DNA of 38,663 nucleotides from Thiomicrorhabdus sp. (GTDB taxonomy: Bacteria; Pseudomonadota; Gammaproteobacteria; Thiomicrospirales; Thiomicrospiraceae): positions 1 through 38,663 of the forward strand of contig WFQP01000092.1 in NCBI GenBank assembly GCA_015487015.1. The letters run 5' to 3'. Every line of letters starts with the position of its first letter. Position 1 is the stretch's first letter. Both the position numbers and the translations under genes were made by a program. Below the pieces are notes generated by a model, which was not told the DNA's origin, did not search any database, and saw only the letters and a program-made list of their open reading frames with translations. Below, one piece after another: positions 18,701 to 26,924 of this stretch.

Positions 18701-18970
18701 GTGTTGACACTGACTTTAATGAACCATAACTTTGAAATCCCTTGTGAAGAGAGTGACCATGAACGCTTAATTGAAGCCGCCACACTGCTGGAAGATAAAT
18801 TGGATCAACTGCCTGAGCTAAAGGGCGAAGGAAAAGTCCTTATGATGGCGCTTAACCTTTGTTATGACTACCTTCAACTCAAAAATGACACCTTGCAGTA
18901 CACTGAACAAGTCGAAACACAAATCGAAACCGTTATTGATCATGTGTCTCAAACAAACCATTCAAACTAA
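18701..18970 (+). CDS. zapA: Cell division protein ZapA
   Basis: ZapA is a small cytoplasmic protein that bundles FtsZ filaments at the division ring. The N-terminal domain (LTLMNHNFEIPCEESDHERLIEAATLLEDKL) and the long C-terminal helix match the family. The track start (TTG at 18650) adds a hydrophobic stretch that is not part of ZapA. The GTG at 18701 has GGAG 7 bases upstream and gives an 89-residue protein starting MLTLTLMNHNF. An ATG at 18719 is the fallback start, but it would cut the first strand. The order ygfB (divergent)-zapA-6S RNA-ygfA is the classical gammaproteobacterial arrangement. Confidence 0.9.
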   Translation: MLTLTLMNHNFEIPCEESDHERLIEAATLLEDKLDQLPELKGEGKVLMMALNLCYDYLQLKNDTLQYTEQVETQIETVIDHVSQTNHSN

Positions 18971-18982
18971 ATATCACAGTAC

Positions 18983-19086
18983 TTAAGGGCACCTCTAAAT
19001 AATTCATGAATGCACATATTGCGTCCAAAATAGGCCGCTTTTGAACCTCAAGCCGACACACTAAAAATTAATAGAGATGTCCTTAA
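18983..19086. repeat. 104-bp MITE-like element with TTAA ends
   Basis: Left end TTAAGGGCACCTCTAAATAA and the right end read in reverse complement, TTAAGGACATCTCTATTAAT, are near-identical terminal inverted repeats. The centre has no ORF. The flanking TTAA on each side could be a target duplication, as in IS5-type YTAR targets. A 33-base related copy is present at 29991-30023, so this is a dispersed family. It fills the gap between zapA and the 6S RNA promoter. Confidence 0.65.
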
Positions 19087-19111
19087 ATTCAAATCCCAGT
19101 TTTGTTATAAT
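19083..19111 (+). promoter_or_regulatory. 6S RNA promoter (extended -10)
   Basis: TGTTATAAT is an extended -10 ending 6 bases before the predicted RNA start. The -35 position (TTAAAT, 17-base spacer) is weak and falls across the right end of the MITE-like element. Confidence 0.6.
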
Positions 19112-19116
19112 AAGAG

Positions 19117-19308
19117 CCTGACTCATTGTTGTTGGGCATAAACCCCTTTCCGATAATTATTATATTGGGGTCAGATGCTAGAAATGGTGTGCATCTCGTT
19201 AGTCTGTCTTGCTAGAGCTGACTAACCCGAGAAGCCTAAATTTCTTGAGGAGACTGCCACCTTGAACTGCTCGGTTCTCGGATTTTTGTTCAACGACAAT
19301 GAGTCTCT
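19117..19308 (+). ncRNA. ssrS: 6S RNA (ssrS), RNA polymerase-binding regulator
   Basis: The stretch between zapA and ygfA is where 6S RNA lies in gammaproteobacteria. A 15-base terminal stem pairs GACTCATTGTTGTTG (19120-19134) with CAACGACAATGAGTC (19291-19305) with one mismatch. That gives a ~190-nt, largely double-stranded rod with an internal unpaired region, as expected for 6S RNA, which mimics an open promoter and holds sigma-70 polymerase in stationary phase. The exact ends are estimated from the promoter and the stem. No separate terminator is visible before ygfA, so a longer transcript that includes ygfA is likely, as in other species. Confidence 0.85.
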
Positions 19309-19371
19309 TTCTATTTTTCTCCCCCCCTATCTCTAGCATTCCAAAAAAATGCATACAAAAAGAGCCGATCC

Positions 19372-20007
19372 ATGAGCACTTCTACTTCTCATCCCTCTGA
19401 CCTACTAAGAAAACAACTGCGATTACAGCGACAATCCCTAAGCCCTGCACAACAAACTCAACATGCCCAACTTGCACAACAACACTTAGCGCACTTTCTC
19501 GCCTCGACAGAGTTTTTGCACACCCAAAACAAATTAAACATTGCTTTTTTTCTTGCACAAGATGGTGAACTCTCGACCGATTTAGCCATTCAATACCTAT
19601 GGCATTCCAGCCCACATAAAGTATGGCTGCCTATTTTAAAAACCAACCCAACAGGACACATGGCCTTTGCAGAGTACACCCCCAACACCCCTATGAAAAA
19701 AAATAAATTTGCAATTTTAGAGCCAGACCTCCCACAAAGTACATGGGTTTCAGGACAAGCATTAGACCTTGTATTGATGCCGCTGGTTGGGTTTGATGCT
19801 TCTGGAAACCGCATGGGCATGGGGGGAGGCTATTATGATCGAACCTTTCAATTTAAACAGCAATCCTCTAAAATACCTCCCCTGCTAATCGGTTGGGCAC
19901 ATCGTTGTCAACAGGTCGAACAACTGCCCGTCAATCCTTGGGACATCCCTTTGGATGGCATTATTACAGAAGCGGGGGCTTTAAATTTATCCCCCCCTAT
20001 CATTTAG
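19372..20007 (+). CDS. ygfA: 5-formyltetrahydrofolate cyclo-ligase
   Basis: The 211-residue enzyme converts 5-formyl-THF to 5,10-methenyl-THF with ATP in folate metabolism. It shows the N-terminal basic helix region (LRKQLRLQRQSLSPAQQ), DLVLMPLVGFDASGNRMGMGGGYYDR (the nucleotide/substrate loop) and GWAHRCQQVEQLPVNPWDIPLDGIITE at the end. It follows 6S RNA, the conserved position; in E. coli the pair is co-transcribed. The ATG has a GAGCC-like site upstream. A C7 run at the very 3' end (Ser-Pro-Pro-Ile-Ile-stop) would only change the last residues if it slipped. The next gene starts 9 bases later. Confidence 0.95.
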   Translation: MSTSTSHPSDLLRKQLRLQRQSLSPAQQTQHAQLAQQHLAHFLASTEFLHTQNKLNIAFFLAQDGELSTDLAIQYLWHSSPHKVWLPILKTNPTGHMAFAEYTPNTPMKKNKFAILEPDLPQSTWVSGQALDLVLMPLVGFDASGNRMGMGGGYYDRTFQFKQQSSKIPPLLIGWAHRCQQVEQLPVNPWDIPLDGIITEAGALNLSPPII

Positions 20008-20016
20008 GATATAAAA

Positions 20017-20256
20017 ATGGACATTTGGTCTCGAATTTTCACCTACTCAAGCGCAGCATTTGGCGCCATTCTTTTAGTGATTGTTCTCATAGTGCTCTCC
20101 AATGCCGAAGGCGGTATTTTAACCGTTGAAAGCCTGCAACACATGGAAGGCTCCTTAACCTCGTTTTACAATTTTATTTTACCGTTTGTCTATATTTGGA
20201 TGGCATTAGGGCTGTTTATTTTTGGACGTTTTTTAATGCGAATGTTTAAAAAGTAA
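20017..20256 (+). CDS. Small two-helix membrane protein, unknown
   Basis: A 79-residue protein with two hydrophobic segments (about 9-29 and 52-72), separated by a polar stretch (AEGGILTVESLQHMEGSLTS) and ending in basic residues (RFLMRMFKK). By the positive-inside rule both ends are probably cytoplasmic. I do not recognise a family. It starts 9 bases after ygfA with TAGGAT upstream and is probably co-transcribed with it. The ORF has an ATG, a plausible ribosome site and membrane-like composition, so I regard it as real. No function can be assigned. Confidence 0.7.
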   Translation: MDIWSRIFTYSSAAFGAILLVIVLIVLSNAEGGILTVESLQHMEGSLTSFYNFILPFVYIWMALGLFIFGRFLMRMFKK

Positions 20257-20259
20257 CCC

Positions 20260-20282
20260 TTAAGAAGTCTCTGAATAACGCT
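20260..20282. repeat. Possible remnant of the TTAA repeat family
   Basis: TTAAGAAGTCTCTGAATAA resembles the element end at 18983 (CTCT-AATAA core, several substitutions, one gap). It lies next to the G11 run, after the small membrane protein gene. The match is weak. Confidence 0.3.
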
Positions 20283-20288
20283 TTAAGA

Positions 20289-20299
20289 GGGGGGGGGGG
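20289..20299. repeat. G11 homopolymer
   Basis: This is the longest G run in the window, between the small membrane protein gene (+) and the 3' end of the hybrid kinase (-), 8 bases from the kinase stop. It is too late in either gene to change the product. Confidence 0.95.
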
Positions 20300-20306
20300 A
20301 AGAAAT

Positions 20307-23300
20307 TTATAAATCCTCTAAAAACTCAGATTTTTTAAGCAAAAACTGCATGCCTGCAATGTCAAAACTGTCTACTTTTTCTAACAATTGACTGGCAAAA
20401 AGCGCTAATGATTCATTTTCATACTCTATCGCAAAGTCTGCTGCTTGTTTAGCAAAAGCCTTAATGTCATCAATACTGTTACTTTTAACAGCACGCTGAT
20501 ATAAAGGGGTCAGTTCATCCTTTATGACCTTTTTCAACGGCTCTGGTAAGCTCTTTTCATCAAAATTCGTGATGCGATGAGCCATCTCTTGAGGCTCATC
20601 AAGCTTCTGTTGGTCGTATTCCAAAAACTGCGATAACGATTGAATTAAGTCATTACGTAAAACAGGCTTGCGTAAGTAATCATCAAAATAAGCACGCCTT
20701 ATTTTTTCAAATTCATCCTGCATCACGGAGGCCGTTAAGGCCACAATCGGAAGATCAGGGTTCAGAGACTTAATCACTTTAGCCGCTTCATAGCCATTTA
20801 AAACAGGCATTCGAATATCCATCAAAATAAGGTCAACGTGATTGGAACGATAACAATCAATCGCTTCCTGCCCATTCTCTGCTTGAATAATCGTCAACCC
20901 CGAATCCACAAAATTTTGACAAATTAATTCACGATTATTCAAGACATCATCTACCACAAGTACCGTCGCAGGCTTAAACCGAATTGTTTGGGCATTAAAC
21001 AAAGGAGGGTTGTCTAATTCGTTATAAGAGTGAATAGAGGCAACATCCACCTTTTCAAGTAGAATCGTAAAAATAGACCCTTTATTAGGCGTACTTTCTA
21101 AGCTCATATGCCCCTTCATCATGGCCACTAAACGCTTGGTAATGGAAAGCCCTAACCCCGTTCCGCCAAACTTACCTGAGTCCTGTCCTTCTTGTTGCTC
21201 AAAAACATTAAAAATACGATCTTGCTGCTCTAAAGGAATCCCAATCCCCGTATCCTCAACCTGAATCAACAAGTCAATTTTACTCAGTTGCTCAAATTCA
21301 TTCACCGACTTAACAGATAACTTAATAGAGCCTCTATCGGTAAACTTAACCGCATTGCCCAATAAATTAAACAAAACCTGTCTTAAACGTACGGGATCCA
21401 ATAGTAATGATGGTGGAATATCTGGAGCAATATCGATATAAAAATCCAATCCTTTTTTCTGAATATTCATAATAAAAATGTCCCCAACCTCTTTAAACAG
21501 TTCATGAGGGTTGGTAGCCGTTTTCTGAATGGTCATTTTGCCCGCTTCAATTTTAGATAAATCCAAAATATCATTAATAAGCATTAATAAGGTATTACCC
21601 GCTGACTGAATCGTGTTAATAAATGATTTTAACCTTGGCTCTTTAATCTGTTCATTTAACAACTCTGTAAAACCCAAAATAGCATTCATCGGTGTACGAA
21701 TTTCGTGACTCATATTGGCTAAAAACTCTGTTTTAGACTGGTTGGCAGCCTTAGCATGCTCCATGGCTTCTTTAAGCTTTTTCTCCGCTAAAATACGTTC
21801 GGTTAAATCTACTGAAATGGTTAATAAAGACGATTGATTATGGTACGTAATGGGGGTAACCGACAGCATCATCTCTCGTGCTTTACCTTGAACATCTTTC
21901 ATGGTCACAATTTTTTGCTCGACCTTTCCCTCTTGTTGTAACCGCTGAGTGACCTCATCTCGGTCACTGCTATGCAAATAAAAGTCCATAATATTAAAAT
22001 TTGAAATATCCTCTGACATCACATTATAATCATTCAATGCTTTACGATTCGCGCTTAAAATTTTACCCTCAAAATTTGTGATCAAAACAATCAAAGGAAT
22101 GCTGTCAATAATTCGCTTCATCTGCTCTTCATTTTGCTTTAACGTCGCCTCTTGTGCTTTTTGTTCACTTTTATCTCGCCACGACATATAAATAGCCGGT
22201 TTTCCCAAATAAGGAATGGATACATACACCACATCAACCCAAAAAGTAAAGCCATGCACATCTTTAAGCATCCACTCAAACCGAACCATTCCGTGATTAA
22301 AACAGTGCTCAATAAAGCCTTTACGCTTCTCTTTTGATGTCTGTCCATCAGGCTGAAGCTCAGGGCACCAATTATCCAACCCTTGTTGTAAAATTTCTTT
22401 TTTCTCTGTTAGACCAAGTAACTTTAAAGCGGCATCATTTACTGCCACTACTTTATTTTTTTGAAAAATTAAGTGTCCATCGGCCGCTTTATCAAACAAG
22501 TATTTGAATTTATCTTTCTCTGTTTTCAGTTGCTTTTCAATAATTTTTCGCTGGTTAACCTCTTTGTTTAACTTTAAGTTCCAATAAAACACAACACCCA
22601 TAAAAAATAGGGCAACCAGTAGTATTTGAAAAATTAAGCCATAATCTACCTTGGAAGCAAAACTAAGCTTTGTCCAAGTATTTAAAATTTCCCCCCCCTG
22701 TTTCTCTTTAACCACTTTCATCACCCGATCAAGCAACTGGTGTAATTCAGGCTGTTCTTTAGATACAAACAGAGTCAATTGCATATCTAATGCTGTTTTT
22801 CCAACTACATTTAACAGGTAAAAAGCATTTTGTTTAATAAGATAACTGGCAACAGGCAGTGACAATAAAGCCACATCCGTTTTGCCTGTCGAAACACTTT
22901 CCAGCAGCTCAAGCGGTGTATCAAACTCTATAAATAAATAATCTTCATATTTATCCAACAGAGCCTGGGTATAACCATACCCTTTTACAATGCCTAACGA
23001 GCTTCCTTTCAACTCAGTCAGTGTATTCACAAACTCAGCCTCACCCTCCATTACCATTACAATCGGAACCGTTATGTACGGTTCAATGGGGTGATAATTT
23101 TGAGCCAAATGTGCATCAGCCATATCTCCTGAAATCACATCAACCCTTTTATTATCTGCTAAAGTTAACGCTTCCTGCCAGCTCGCTACAGGAACAGGGG
23201 TAAATTTCAAGGGAATTTCTCTCTCAATAGCATTTAAAAAATCGGCCACAATACCAGAGTACCCGCCTTCTGAATTAAATGCTTCAAAAGGGAGCCACCC

Positions 23301-25637
23301 TGTATCCCCCGTAAAGCGAATACTAGGATTTTTTTGCAACCACGCTCGTTCAGATTGAGTTAACTCAAAATCAGGTTCATATTCGGAGTTCTGCTGCTGA
23401 GCCAACCATTTTGACTCAATCAAGTTTTTTTCGGTTTCGGTAATAACAGCCAACCCTTTGTTTAAAATAGAGGCTAGTTCTGGTGCATCATTTCTTACCA
23501 TAAAATGAACATTTTGTAGCTCCTGATGGGTCGCCTTAAAGGGAACAATCGTGTTAATACCTGCTTTTTTGAGCGAATACGATAACACGGGGTAAACGTC
23601 ATATAATATTTGCGCTTTATTTTGAATCACCGCTTCAATTGCGGCTTGCATAGACTCGGTTTCAAGAATATTAATTTTTGGAAAATAATGTTGTAACGCA
23701 ATAGCTTGGGCAAACCCCTTAGGCACAGCGACTGTTTTACCATTTAAATCACTGATCGTTTGGACTTGTAAATCATCTCGAATAAAAAAATAATTACGTG
23801 CTTCAAAATAAGGTTCTGAAAAAAGGGCAAACCGTTTTCGATCCTCTGTTTGAAATGTAGCGGGTAAAAGATCTATTTTTTTCTGTTCCAAATTACTTAA
23901 ATTGGTGACCCAACGATCGACGGTAATTTCAAAGGTTAACCCCGTTTTATCTCCAACTAACTTTAAATAATCAATGGAAAGCCCTATAGGATTTTGATGT
24001 TTATCCACAAAATCAAAAGGTGGCCAATCAAATTCTGAAGCTACTTTAATCACGGGATTATCCGCCATCCAGTCCTGTTCAGATTCAGTTAATACAAGCT
24101 CTGTAGCCTCTTCTCCAAAATGATTGATCAGCCACTTTTTTTCAATCATAGCTTTTTCTGATTTGGATATGGCCGCCCAGCCTTTATTAATAATAGACTG
24201 CAACTCTGGTGCATCATCTCGGATAAGAAAATGTACATTTTGCAATTCTTGCTGAGTAGCTTTAAAAGGCATAATCGTATTTATGCCTGTTTTTCTTAGT
24301 AAGTAAGAGATAACAGGGTACAAACCATACAGTATCTGTGCCTTACCTTGAAGGACAGCTTCAATGGCCTCTTGCATAGAATCCACTTCAAGTATTACAA
24401 TATTCGGATAATACGCTTGGAGAAGCTGAGTACCTGCAAAGCCTTTAGGCATCGCCACAACATGACCATCAAGCTCCTTTATTTGATGCACTCGCAGATC
24501 ATCTCGAGTAAAAAAGTAATTTTTGGCTTCAAAATAAGGTTCTGAAAAAAGAGCAAAACTTTCACGCTCTTTTGTTTTAACTCCTGCTGGCAATAAATCT
24601 GTCTGTTTATTTTCCAATGCCTTTAAATTTACTGGCCAAAGGTCCGAGGTAAACTTTAATATCAACCCTGTTTTTTGAGCGATTAACCTCAAATAATCAA
24701 TCGAAAGTCCCATTGAATTTTGAGTACTATCCACAAAGTTAAATGGTGGCCAATCAAATTCTACAGCCACATTAACCTCACCATAACGGGCAATCCAATC
24801 ACGTTCATTAGGCGTTAAATTAACCGTATGAACATCGGAATGAGTCAATTGGGATTTTGCATACCACCCTTCATTAATCCTACGCAATGTTAAGGGAGAA
24901 ATATCTTTTAAAGCCTTTTGAATAATCGACATTAAAATGGGCTGTTTTTTATCAATGGCAATGGCTGTTTTCGTCTCAAGTCCATCCACTTTCGCCACTA
25001 GACTTAAATTTGTTAAATAATTTTGCTTAATGATATAAGTAGCAACAGCTATATTACCCACATAAGCATCGGCATAATTAAACGAAACAGCATTAAGAGC
25101 CTCTTCATTTGAAGAGGTTAAATACAACTTCATTTCGGGGTAGTTTAGTTCTAACCACTCATGCAAGTAAGAACCTTCATTTACAGCCACTAATTTATTT
25201 TTTAAACTGGCCATAGAAAAAATATGAGTATTTTCAGTTCGAGCCAAAATGCCTAATGGCATCGTTGTATAGGGGGGGGTAAAACTTAAGTAGGCTTCTC
25301 TTTTGAGCGTTTTTACAGCACACACTAAACCGTCTAACCCCCCTTGCTTCATCTCTGAAATAATTTCAGACCATACACCACTTTTAACTTGGATATTCAA
25401 GCCTGTTTTTTGACGAATAATATCAATAATTTCGGCAGAAATACCATCATGCCTTCCTTGCCTATTTACAAAGTCATAGGGAGGCCAAGCATGATCAGAA
25501 CCCAGTGTAACGACTGGATTTTGTGCAATCCACTGTTGCTCTTCTGGTGTTAAGTTAAGTGACTTCGCCTGCCAAGATAGTAAGCATAATGTGAGAAAAA
25601 GAAAGGACTTAAAAACGAGAGATAGCAATAAATTCAT
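20307..25637 (-). CDS. BvgS-like hybrid histidine kinase with four periplasmic sensor domains
   Basis: This 1776-residue inner-membrane sensor has a signal segment (1-27), then four SBP_bac_3 Venus-flytrap domains, each opened by a linker like LTESEQDWM and a motif like VASEFDWPPFDFVD: about 28-265, 274-510, 516-752 and 758-985. A membrane helix (about 998-1018), two PAS domains (about 1044-1160 and 1169-1290), HisKA with FLANMSHEIRTPMNAI (His near 1310), HATPase (NAVKFTDRG, DTGIGIP, GTGLGLSI) and a receiver domain (VLVVDD; Asp in LILMDIRMP near 1602; Lys in LRKPV) follow. The last ~85 residues are HPt-like in pattern but lack the HxxKG histidine. BvgS and EvgS have two flytrap domains; four is unusual, and domains 2 and 3 are near-duplicates. 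The start used is ATG 25637 (TTG 25640 in the track). It overlaps the HD-GYP gene, so the pair is one operon. Ligands are probably small metabolites; which ones cannot be told. Confidence 0.93.
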   Translation of the reverse strand: MNLLLSLVFKSFLFLTLCLLSWQAKSLNLTPEEQQWIAQNPVVTLGSDHAWPPYDFVNRQGRHDGISAEIIDIIRQKTGLNIQVKSGVWSEIISEMKQGGLDGLVCAVKTLKREAYLSFTPPYTTMPLGILARTENTHIFSMASLKNKLVAVNEGSYLHEWLELNYPEMKLYLTSSNEEALNAVSFNYADAYVGNIAVATYIIKQNYLTNLSLVAKVDGLETKTAIAIDKKQPILMSIIQKALKDISPLTLRRINEGWYAKSQLTHSDVHTVNLTPNERDWIARYGEVNVAVEFDWPPFNFVDSTQNSMGLSIDYLRLIAQKTGLILKFTSDLWPVNLKALENKQTDLLPAGVKTKERESFALFSEPYFEAKNYFFTRDDLRVHQIKELDGHVVAMPKGFAGTQLLQAYYPNIVILEVDSMQEAIEAVLQGKAQILYGLYPVISYLLRKTGINTIMPFKATQQELQNVHFLIRDDAPELQSIINKGWAAISKSEKAMIEKKWLINHFGEEATELVLTESEQDWMADNPVIKVASEFDWPPFDFVDKHQNPIGLSIDYLKLVGDKTGLTFEITVDRWVTNLSNLEQKKIDLLPATFQTEDRKRFALFSEPYFEARNYFFIRDDLQVQTISDLNGKTVAVPKGFAQAIALQHYFPKINILETESMQAAIEAVIQNKAQILYDVYPVLSYSLKKAGINTIVPFKATHQELQNVHFMVRNDAPELASILNKGLAVITETEKNLIESKWLAQQQNSEYEPDFELTQSERAWLQKNPSIRFTGDTGWLPFEAFNSEGGYSGIVADFLNAIEREIPLKFTPVPVASWQEALTLADNKRVDVISGDMADAHLAQNYHPIEPYITVPIVMVMEGEAEFVNTLTELKGSSLGIVKGYGYTQALLDKYEDYLFIEFDTPLELLESVSTGKTDVALLSLPVASYLIKQNAFYLLNVVGKTALDMQLTLFVSKEQPELHQLLDRVMKVVKEKQGGEILNTWTKLSFASKVDYGLIFQILLVALFFMGVVFYWNLKLNKEVNQRKIIEKQLKTEKDKFKYLFDKAADGHLIFQKNKVVAVNDAALKLLGLTEKKEILQQGLDNWCPELQPDGQTSKEKRKGFIEHCFNHGMVRFEWMLKDVHGFTFWVDVVYVSIPYLGKPAIYMSWRDKSEQKAQEATLKQNEEQMKRIIDSIPLIVLITNFEGKILSANRKALNDYNVMSEDISNFNIMDFYLHSSDRDEVTQRLQQEGKVEQKIVTMKDVQGKAREMMLSVTPITYHNQSSLLTISVDLTERILAEKKLKEAMEHAKAANQSKTEFLANMSHEIRTPMNAILGFTELLNEQIKEPRLKSFINTIQSAGNTLLMLINDILDLSKIEAGKMTIQKTATNPHELFKEVGDIFIMNIQKKGLDFYIDIAPDIPPSLLLDPVRLRQVLFNLLGNAVKFTDRGSIKLSVKSVNEFEQLSKIDLLIQVEDTGIGIPLEQQDRIFNVFEQQEGQDSGKFGGTGLGLSITKRLVAMMKGHMSLESTPNKGSIFTILLEKVDVASIHSYNELDNPPLFNAQTIRFKPATVLVVDDVLNNRELICQNFVDSGLTIIQAENGQEAIDCYRSNHVDLILMDIRMPVLNGYEAAKVIKSLNPDLPIVALTASVMQDEFEKIRRAYFDDYLRKPVLRNDLIQSLSQFLEYDQQKLDEPQEMAHRITNFDEKSLPEPLKKVIKDELTPLYQRAVKSNSIDDIKAFAKQAADFAIEYENESLALFASQLLEKVDSFDIAGMQFLLKKSEFLEDL
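22691..22698. repeat. C8/G8 homopolymer in the hybrid kinase
   Basis: Eight C on the plus strand encode Gln-Gly-Gly-Glu at the end of sensor domain 4, just before the membrane helix. Slippage would release a periplasm-only product without the kinase. Confidence 0.95.
23364..24815 (-). repeat. Internal tandem duplication of sensor domains 2 and 3
   Basis: The two blocks repeat with a 726-bp period (242 codons). Both proteins contain ALFSEPYFEA-NYFF-RDDL and PFKAT-QELQNVHF--R-DAPEL. At DNA level a 26-base stretch beginning GCTTCAAAATAAGG is identical at 23800 and 24526, indicating a relatively recent duplication or gene conversion. Confidence 0.8.
25272..25279. repeat. G8/C8 homopolymer early in the hybrid kinase
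   Basis: Eight G on the plus strand encode Thr-Pro-Pro-Tyr in sensor domain 1. Slippage here would truncate nearly the whole kinase. Confidence 0.95.
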
Positions 25638-26655
25638 CAATGTGCTCTACAAAAATATCCACTAAAACAGGATCAAACTGTGTACTTTTATGTTGAGCTA
25701 TGTACTCAACAGCGTCATCAATTGACCAAGCCTCTTTATAAACACGTTTATGAGTTAAGGCATCAAAAACATCGGCAATCGCAACAATTCTTGCATAAAT
25801 ATGAATTTCTTCTCGTGCTAACCCTTGTGGATATCCTGTACCATTCCATTTTTCATGATGCTGCATCGCAATCACTTCAGCTGCTTTAATAAACTTTCGG
25901 TCAGAAATTTTAAGTACATTATGTGCCAACGTGGTATGCGTTTTCATAATATTAAACTCTTCTTCCGTCAATCGACCAGGCTTATGCAAAATTTCATGAG
26001 GAATAGCTATTTTGCCAATATCATGCATCGGTGCTGCATGAAAAATAACCTGTGCATCCTCTTCGGTAATACTAGGATGATAATGTGCAAGCAATCTTGA
26101 GCATTCCGCTACACGACGAATATGTCTTCCTGTTTCATCCGAATTGGCCTCCATCAGCTCCGTTAAGACATAAATCATCTCTTTTTGATTTTCTTCCAGC
26201 TCCGTCATGAATCGTTTTTCTCGGAACAATAAGCTGTTTTTTAAATTCAAATTGTATTTCTTTAAAATACGCTTGGCTGTGTAGAGCTCCAAATGTGTTT
26301 TAACGCGAGCAATCAATTCTTCTGGGTGAAATGGCTTGGTAATATAGTCAACGGCTCCTACTTCAAACCCCTCTTTAATCGAGTCAACATCAACCTTTGC
26401 TGTCAAAAATATCACAGGAATATCTTGTGTGTTCTTCTGCTTTTTTAACTGCTGACACACTTCATACCCACTTTGCCCTGGCATCATAATATCCAATAAG
26501 ATCAAATCAAATGAATTTGATTCGACTAATTCAAGTGCTTGCTCACCATTTAGAGCAAAAGAGAATTGATAATTTTTCTCTTTTAAAATACTCATCGCAA
26601 CTTGAATATTATCCGAAACATCATCCACAATTAAGATATGAAAATTTTCTGACAC
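25609..26655 (-). CDS. Response regulator with HD-GYP cyclic-di-GMP phosphodiesterase domain
   Basis: The 348-residue cytoplasmic protein has a receiver domain (about 5-125; ILIVDDVSDN, phospho-acceptor Asp in LILLDIMMPG, Lys in YITKPFHP), a short coiled linker, and an HD-GYP domain (about 155-345). The output domain shows HDIGKIAIP with the HD dyad, HHEKWNGTGYP with the GYP motif, and ARIVAIADVFDALTHKR. Such proteins hydrolyse cyclic-di-GMP and tend to lower biofilm formation. The start is GTG with AAAGG 9 bases upstream. The 3' end overlaps the hybrid kinase gene by 29 bases, so the kinase or its receiver is the likely phosphate source, although a hybrid kinase with its own receiver may need an HPt partner not present here. 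Confidence 0.94.
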   Translation of the reverse strand: MSENFHILIVDDVSDNIQVAMSILKEKNYQFSFALNGEQALELVESNSFDLILLDIMMPGQSGYEVCQQLKKQKNTQDIPVIFLTAKVDVDSIKEGFEVGAVDYITKPFHPEELIARVKTHLELYTAKRILKKYNLNLKNSLLFREKRFMTELEENQKEMIYVLTELMEANSDETGRHIRRVAECSRLLAHYHPSITEEDAQVIFHAAPMHDIGKIAIPHEILHKPGRLTEEEFNIMKTHTTLAHNVLKISDRKFIKAAEVIAMQHHEKWNGTGYPQGLAREEIHIYARIVAIADVFDALTHKRVYKEAWSIDDAVEYIAQHKSTQFDPVLVDIFVEHIDEFIAISRF

Positions 26656-26924
26656 GCCTTAAAACCTTTTAAAATTAGTTAAAAACAACAAATTACAAGA
26701 AAAATACCGCGCAATTTTAACAAAACAGTAAACAACCTTACCACCGTATTGAATCCAATAAAATACGTACAACCGCTAAATCAGCAAAAAAATATACCTA
26801 GCAATAGATAGGCCACCATGCAAACTTTTAAAACCACTTTATAATCCTTTAAAGGCTATAATCTACCCCCTTTTGTGTATTCTAGTTTTTTACTCAATCA
26901 TCATCATTTAATAAAGGCATCAAC
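26656..26924. promoter_or_regulatory. 269-base divergent intergenic region with -10 candidates
   Basis: This AT-rich gap lies between the HD-GYP gene (-) and ylqF (+). Two perfect TATAAT boxes at 26840-26845 and 26857-26862 are likely -10 elements for ylqF, but neither has a convincing -35. I see no ORF, repeat or RNA gene in it. Confidence 0.35.

Noticed and set aside
18622-18783. 54-residue N-terminal extension of YgfB in the ORF track
   Set aside because: It starts at GTG, overlaps zapA on the other strand and has no family match; ATG 18621 gives the normal YgfB start with a ribosome site.
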